This document shows positions 15,739 through 19,239 of a stretch of DNA of 19,239 nt, in pieces. A program made the translations under genes and the position numbers. Numbering within the stretch: position 1 is the first letter of the stretch; every line of letters starts with the position of its first letter. The DNA is from Pseudomonadota bacterium (GTDB taxonomy: Bacteria > Pseudomonadota > Gammaproteobacteria > Arenicellales > UBA868). The stretch lies in contig JABJIU010000090.1 of the NCBI GenBank assembly GCA_018661145.1, positions 1 through 19,239 on the forward strand, in the 5' to 3' direction. A model generated the notes under the pieces. The model did not search any database, was not told where the DNA came from, and saw only the letters and a list, made by a program, of their open reading frames with translations.

Positions 15739-16497
15739 ATGGACTCGACAGAGCAGGAACGCTACAGCCGGCAGATTAAACTCCCCCAGGTTGGCGCAGA
15801 GGGGCAGCAGCGGCTGGCCCAAAGCCGGGCACTGATTATCGGCATGGGCGGCCTGGGCTCACCGGCCGCACTCTATCTTGCCAGTGCAGGTGTCGGGCAG
15901 TTAACCATTACCGACTTTGACCGGGTCGACGAGTCCAATCTCCAGCGGCAGATCATTCACACCCATAAATCGGTGGGCGACCTCAAAGCTGTCTCGGCGC
16001 AGCATACTATTCAGAGATTGAATCCCCGCTGTGTGGTGGAGGCGCTGGATTACGAACTCGACGGTGAAGAACTGTTAGAACAAGTCGGCACTGCGGATAT
16101 CGTGCTGGACTGCACCGATAATTTTCCTTCCCGCTTTGAACTCAACGAGGCCTGCCTAGCGGTGGGCACTCCTCTGGTGTCGGGCGCGGCGATTCGCTGG
16201 GAAGGCCAGGTTGCGACCTTTGATCCCAAAGATTTGGATTGTCCATGCTATCGATGCCTGTATCCGGATACCGGTATTGAGACCGCAACCTGTGCAATGG
16301 AAGGCGTGATCGCACCGATCGTTGGCGTGATTGGGACCATGCAGGCACTTGAAGCTCTTAACCTGCTCCTCAATACCGGCCCGGGCTTGCGTGGGCGCGT
16401 AATGGTCTTCGATGGAATTGCGATGGACTGGCAGATCATTAATCTACCGAGAAATCCGGACTGCCCCGTCTGCAGAGACCGTCCAGAGTATCCCTGA
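15739..16497 (+). CDS. moeB: MoeB/ThiF/HesA-type adenylyltransferase for a sulfur-carrier protein
   Basis: The 252-residue cytoplasmic enzyme activates the C-terminal Gly of MoaD (or ThiS) with ATP. Visible are RYSRQIKLPQVG at the start, the nucleotide loop GMGGLGS (35-41), DFDRVDESNLQRQ, the metal-site aspartate region DCTDNFPSRF, and two Cys pairs for structural zinc (C170/C173 and C242/C245). A further cysteine sits at 185 in ATCAMEGVIAP. Length fits MoeB/ThiF without a rhodanese domain. MoeB is preferred over ThiF because moaD and moaA lie just downstream on the other strand and no thiamin genes are visible. The gene is convergent with moaA, with only 14 bases between stops. Confidence 0.87.
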   Translation: MDSTEQERYSRQIKLPQVGAEGQQRLAQSRALIIGMGGLGSPAALYLASAGVGQLTITDFDRVDESNLQRQIIHTHKSVGDLKAVSAQHTIQRLNPRCVVEALDYELDGEELLEQVGTADIVLDCTDNFPSRFELNEACLAVGTPLVSGAAIRWEGQVATFDPKDLDCPCYRCLYPDTGIETATCAMEGVIAPIVGVIGTMQALEALNLLLNTGPGLRGRVMVFDGIAMDWQIINLPRNPDCPVCRDRPEYP

Positions 16498-16511
16498 GTG
16501 ACGGTATCCGG

Positions 16512-17558
16512 TTATCCGCCGATATGCGACATCTCGACTTTGGCCTGCCCTGAGACTGGAATCGAGGCCCCATTTGCGCGGAGTTCAGAGTAACGATCGT
16601 TTCTGCCCTGCCATATCTCGCAGACGGCCTGCAACAACTGCGTGTCACTGGCGCCGGAACGCAACAGGTCACGAAGATCATGACCTCGGGTCGCAAACAA
16701 GCAGGTGTAAAGCTCGCCGACCGCAGAAAGCCTGGCGCGGGAACAGTCTCCACAGAAGGACTGCGTGACTGAAGTAATGAAGCCTATTTCCCCGGCACCA
16801 TCCCGGTAGCGCCAGCGCTTTGCCACCTCACCCGGGTAATTCGGGGAAACCGCTTCGAGCTCGTACCGTGCGTCGATCTCGTCGACCAGATCGGATGCTG
16901 GAATGACATCGTCAAGATTCCAGCCGTTGGTCTCACCCACATCCATATACTCAATGAAGCGCACGATACAGCCGGTATGGCGAAAATGCTTCGCGAGATC
17001 CAGCACGGCATGCTGATTGAACCCCCGACGCACTACCGCATTCACCTTGATGTCTGAAAATCCGGCGGCGCGGGCATTTTCAATACCATCCAATACTCGG
17101 GAAACCGGATAATCAACGTCATTGATGCGCTTAAATGTCGCATCATCCAGCGCATCCAGACTGACCGTGAGTCGTTTGAGTCCCGATTTTTTGAGGTCGG
17201 TTGCCCGGCCCGGGCTCAGCATCGAGCCATTCGTGGTCAAACTGATGTCCTCTACCCCATCTATCGCATCTATCATTTCGATAAGGTGTTCGAGGTTGCG
17301 GCGAATCAGAGGCTCACCTCCGGTGATCCTGACTTTACGCATCCCGATCGCGGCAAAGACTCCTGCAATCCGGGCAATCTCTTCAAGCGTCAGCAGATCG
17401 TCGCGCGGCACGAACGCATACCCGGGGCCGAAGACCTCCCGCGGCATGCAGTAAACACATCGGAAATTACATCGGTCGGTAACCGAAATCCGCAGATCCC
17501 GCAAAGGCCGGGCCAGGCTATCGAGAATAGGCTCTCCGGTTGAAATGATTGCGCTCAT
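16512..17558 (-). CDS. moaA: GTP 3',8-cyclase MoaA (radical SAM, molybdenum cofactor step 1)
   Basis: The 348-residue protein begins with the radical-SAM cluster CNFRCVYC (C30, C34, C37). It carries the SAM-binding TGGEPLIRR segment, and near the C-terminus a second cluster CGDC plus C286 (C269, C272). It ends in the Gly-Gly tail needed by MoaA (EMSHIGG). It converts GTP to 3',8-cyclo-7,8-dihydro-GTP in the molybdopterin pathway. I chose ATG 17558, which fits the usual N-terminus; a GTG at 17579 would add seven residues and overlap the previous stop. It follows the small GGG-ending gene by about 10 bases and is last in the minus-strand operon. moaC is not in the window. Confidence 0.95.
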   Translation of the reverse strand: MSAIISTGEPILDSLARPLRDLRISVTDRCNFRCVYCMPREVFGPGYAFVPRDDLLTLEEIARIAGVFAAIGMRKVRITGGEPLIRRNLEHLIEMIDAIDGVEDISLTTNGSMLSPGRATDLKKSGLKRLTVSLDALDDATFKRINDVDYPVSRVLDGIENARAAGFSDIKVNAVVRRGFNQHAVLDLAKHFRHTGCIVRFIEYMDVGETNGWNLDDVIPASDLVDEIDARYELEAVSPNYPGEVAKRWRYRDGAGEIGFITSVTQSFCGDCSRARLSAVGELYTCLFATRGHDLRDLLRSGASDTQLLQAVCEIWQGRNDRYSELRANGASIPVSGQAKVEMSHIGG

Positions 17559-17568
17559 AGCCGAGTGT

Positions 17569-17850
17569 TCAGCCCCCACCGCGTTGAAAGGTTAGATTAA
17601 ATCGTGCCTGAAACTTTTCCCGTTCCTCGTCAGACAGTCCCGTGTAGCGGAAGGTTGCGGGTGTGTAGGGGAGCCGAATAAGTCCCAAACGCCGTTCGCA
17701 TTCTTCACCCAGTATGATCTCTATTATGCCCTCAGCATAAGCGAGGGTGGCGCCATCGTCTCGGGTCTGGCGAACCCAGCCTTCGGGCAACTGCGCCAGG
17801 GATCTGAAAAACACCACATGGCTTACGCCCATTTCACATTGCATTTCCAT
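17569..17850 (-). CDS. Unrecognised small protein between moaD and moaA, ends in Gly-Gly-Gly
   Basis: I do not recognise this family. From the ATG at 17850 it has 93 residues; a TTG at 17865 and an ATG at 17832 are alternative starts, none with a good ribosome site. It has beta-strand-like runs (VVFFRSL, ATLAYAEGIIEIIL), a charged stretch GEECERRLGL, then YTGLSDEEREKFQARFNLTF and a C-terminal RGGG. It shows no signal peptide, membrane segment or metal-binding cysteine pattern. It lies 36 bases after moaD and about 10 bases before moaA, so it is likely co-transcribed with both and may belong to the same pathway. The glycine tail recalls MoaD/ThiS-type carriers, but the rest does not obviously fit that fold. 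Confidence 0.6.
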   Translation of the reverse strand: MEMQCEMGVSHVVFFRSLAQLPEGWVRQTRDDGATLAYAEGIIEIILGEECERRLGLIRLPYTPATFRYTGLSDEEREKFQARFNLTFQRGGG

Positions 17851-17886
17851 CGCGGGTCGGAGCAACAGAGTCCGGAGGGCTAGAAC

Positions 17887-18138
17887 CTAACCGCCGGCAA
17901 CCGGTGGCCAGATCGCCAGAGTGTCCCCCTTATTCAGGACATGGGTTGAACGCTGGCGCTCATCGAGATAGATGCCATTCACCAGTACCAGATGCACATC
18001 TTTGCGCGGTACCTGTTGGCGGTCAATCAACTGATCGACAGTCTCGTTCACCAACAGTTCAATCTCAGCGCTGTTTCTACGGGCATGATCCGGCAGGTGC
18101 TCACTGAGACCCGCGTAAAGCTTGAAGGTAATCGTCAT
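17887..18138 (-). CDS. moaD: MoaD/ThiS-type sulfur-carrier protein
   Basis: The 83-residue ubiquitin-like protein runs from MTITFKLYAGLSEHLP to the C-terminus LAIWPPVAGG. The final Gly-Gly, the preceding Pro-Pro-Val-Ala, and LVLVNGIYLD in the middle match MoaD-like sulfur carriers, whose C-terminal glycine is adenylylated by MoeB and then loaded with sulfur for molybdopterin synthase. The start is ATG 18138; an in-frame TTG at 18162 overlaps the upstream stop and is less likely. It lies 20 bases after the oxidoreductase gene and before the small protein and moaA. ThiS is the alternative, but the neighbours favour MoaD. moaE, the partner subunit, is absent from the window. Confidence 0.88.
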   Translation of the reverse strand: MTITFKLYAGLSEHLPDHARRNSAEIELLVNETVDQLIDRQQVPRKDVHLVLVNGIYLDERQRSTHVLNKGDTLAIWPPVAGG

Positions 18139-18158
18139 CTCACACCGGACACTCAAAA

Positions 18159-19239
18159 TCAACCGTTCTGCAATGCGGCCTGATTGACGCCCTGATAAGC
18201 ATCGACCAGTCCTACTGGGTTCTCCTTAAGCCGGTCCTTCCACTCGCCAAGCGGCATCTGGGTCTCAATCAAGCCCCGCAGCACACCCAGATGCTCATGG
18301 TATCCCACCGAGTTCGCGCCCACTAGAACATCATCCTTAAACTGAAGATTGATATACTGATGGTTATCCGGGCTGTACCTCTCGGCGCTGTCACCTCCGG
18401 CAACACCTTCCCAGGCGCCAAAAGAGCAAGTGATGAGTCCTAATGTATCCAGGATATTCATATTCAGGCTACCTTTATAGGGAAGGTTGTTGCCGCCCGC
18501 CATATTGGCTGCTGCAACACGGCCATGCTCGGTCGCCGTTGGCTGAACGGCATGCACTGCTGTCTCCCCTGTGGAAAAATCGAGGCCCTGCGCGCAATCG
18601 CCGGCGGCATAGACATCGGGCTGGTTCGTCTGCATGTGGTCATCCACTACAATCCCCTGGTCCACTTGGATATCACAACTCTCAAGGTAGTGGACCCGAG
18701 GTTTTACGCCAGTAGACACGATCACAACATCTGCCGGGCAGATCTGACCGCTCTCCAACACCACCTGCAATTCATCAGTTGTCGATTCGATTGCCTTCAC
18801 CTGAGTATTGGTGTGTACCGTGACCCCTTTAGACTCACACCATGACTGCAACAAACCGCCGGCTTTTTCACCAAGCATGCGTGGCACCATCCGGGGACCC
18901 ATTTCAACCACCGTCAGGTTAACCTCGCGCAACACCCAGGACTCCAGAATGATGCAGCCAATAAAACCCGCGCCGACCTGTACCGCCCGGGCACCGGGCT
19001 TGGCGAGTTCAATGATCCGCTGCGCATCCTCAAGGTGCCAACACTGCTGCACTCGGGGATCATCCATGCCGGAAACCGGTGGGATGATAGGTTCGGCGCC
19101 CGTTGCCAATAACAACTTGTCGTAACTGATTTGCTGCCCGTCACTAAGCGTTACGGCGTGGCCGATGGGATCGACGGCTGTGACCTCGCCATGGACGAGT
19201 TTCAGTCCGTGGTTCTGATAATGATCCTGAGATCGGCGC
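18159..19239 (-). CDS. FAD/NAD(P)H-dependent oxidoreductase, N-terminus cut by window edge
   Basis: About 359 residues are visible, with the frame open to the right edge, so the FAD-binding N-terminus is missing. Seen in order: the LLLATGAEPIIPP turn after the first FAD region, the NAD(P)-binding GAGFIG loop (coding positions 18957-18974) followed by LTVVEMGPRMVPRML, and the second FAD-contact DVYAAGDCAQG (ending near 18599). A C-terminal dimer-like domain ends at DAYQGVNQAALQNG. This is the pyridine nucleotide-disulfide reductase class II fold, as in NirB N-terminal and ferredoxin or rubredoxin reductases. It is first, or at least upstream, in a minus-strand unit with moaD, the small protein and moaA, 20 bases before moaD. 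It may serve a molybdenum enzyme or an electron carrier; that is inference. Confidence 0.88.
   Translation of the reverse strand, partial: RRSQDHYQNHGLKLVHGEVTAVDPIGHAVTLSDGQQISYDKLLLATGAEPIIPPVSGMDDPRVQQCWHLEDAQRIIELAKPGARAVQVGAGFIGCIILESWVLREVNLTVVEMGPRMVPRMLGEKAGGLLQSWCESKGVTVHTNTQVKAIESTTDELQVVLESGQICPADVVIVSTGVKPRVHYLESCDIQVDQGIVVDDHMQTNQPDVYAAGDCAQGLDFSTGETAVHAVQPTATEHGRVAAANMAGGNNLPYKGSLNMNILDTLGLITCSFGAWEGVAGGDSAERYSPDNHQYINLQFKDDVLVGANSVGYHEHLGVLRGLIETQMPLGEWKDRLKENPVGLVDAYQGVNQAALQNG

Overview
The window looks like chromosomal DNA of a proteobacterium, most likely a gammaproteobacterium. The reasons are a ParC-type topoisomerase IV subunit A of about 766 residues, AlgC-like phosphomannomutase, MoeB/MoaA/MoaD cofactor genes, moderately high GC and clear GGAGG-type ribosome binding sites. 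This assignment is inference from gene content; no rRNA or tRNA gene is visible. No mobile element, CRISPR array, phage gene or transposase was seen.

Region 1 (1-7059, all minus strand) is the unusual part. Read in the direction of transcription it encodes a Tat-type periplasmic binding protein, two permeases and an ATPase of the spermidine/putrescine (Pot) ABC family. These are followed by a single reading frame joining a TetR/BetI-like repressor to a complete Rieske non-heme iron oxygenase, and then by a class III aminotransferase that runs off the left edge. Two 16-bp palindromes exactly 20 bp apart lie just upstream of the fusion gene, over a likely -10 element, which suggests that the fusion protein represses its own transcript. 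The set reads as uptake, sensing, oxidation and transamination of a small amine, perhaps a quaternary amine or polyamine. The substrate cannot be told from sequence, and no Rieske reductase is visible here.

Region 2 (7200-10932) is housekeeping: a phosphomannomutase/phosphoglucomutase (plus) convergent with parC (minus). Region 3 (11010-13624, plus) is a tightly packed run of a ProX/YbaK-type tRNA-editing deacylase, an amidase-signature hydrolase and a NudF-like Nudix hydrolase. Region 4 (13648-15652) has a minus-strand pair (isochorismatase-like hydrolase and beta-hydroxyacid dehydrogenase) divergent from a GNAT acetyltransferase.

Region 5 (15739-19239) concerns the molybdenum cofactor. A MoeB/ThiF-type adenylyltransferase (plus) is convergent with a minus-strand operon. 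In transcription order that operon holds an FAD/NAD(P)H oxidoreductase (cut by the right edge), a MoaD-like sulfur carrier ending in Gly-Gly, a small unrecognised protein ending in Gly-Gly-Gly, and MoaA. MoeB would adenylylate the MoaD tail, and MoaA performs the first step on GTP. moaC and moaE are not in the window.

The main discovery candidate is the TetR-Rieske fusion with its twin operators. The secondary one is the small GGG-ending protein inside the moa operon.
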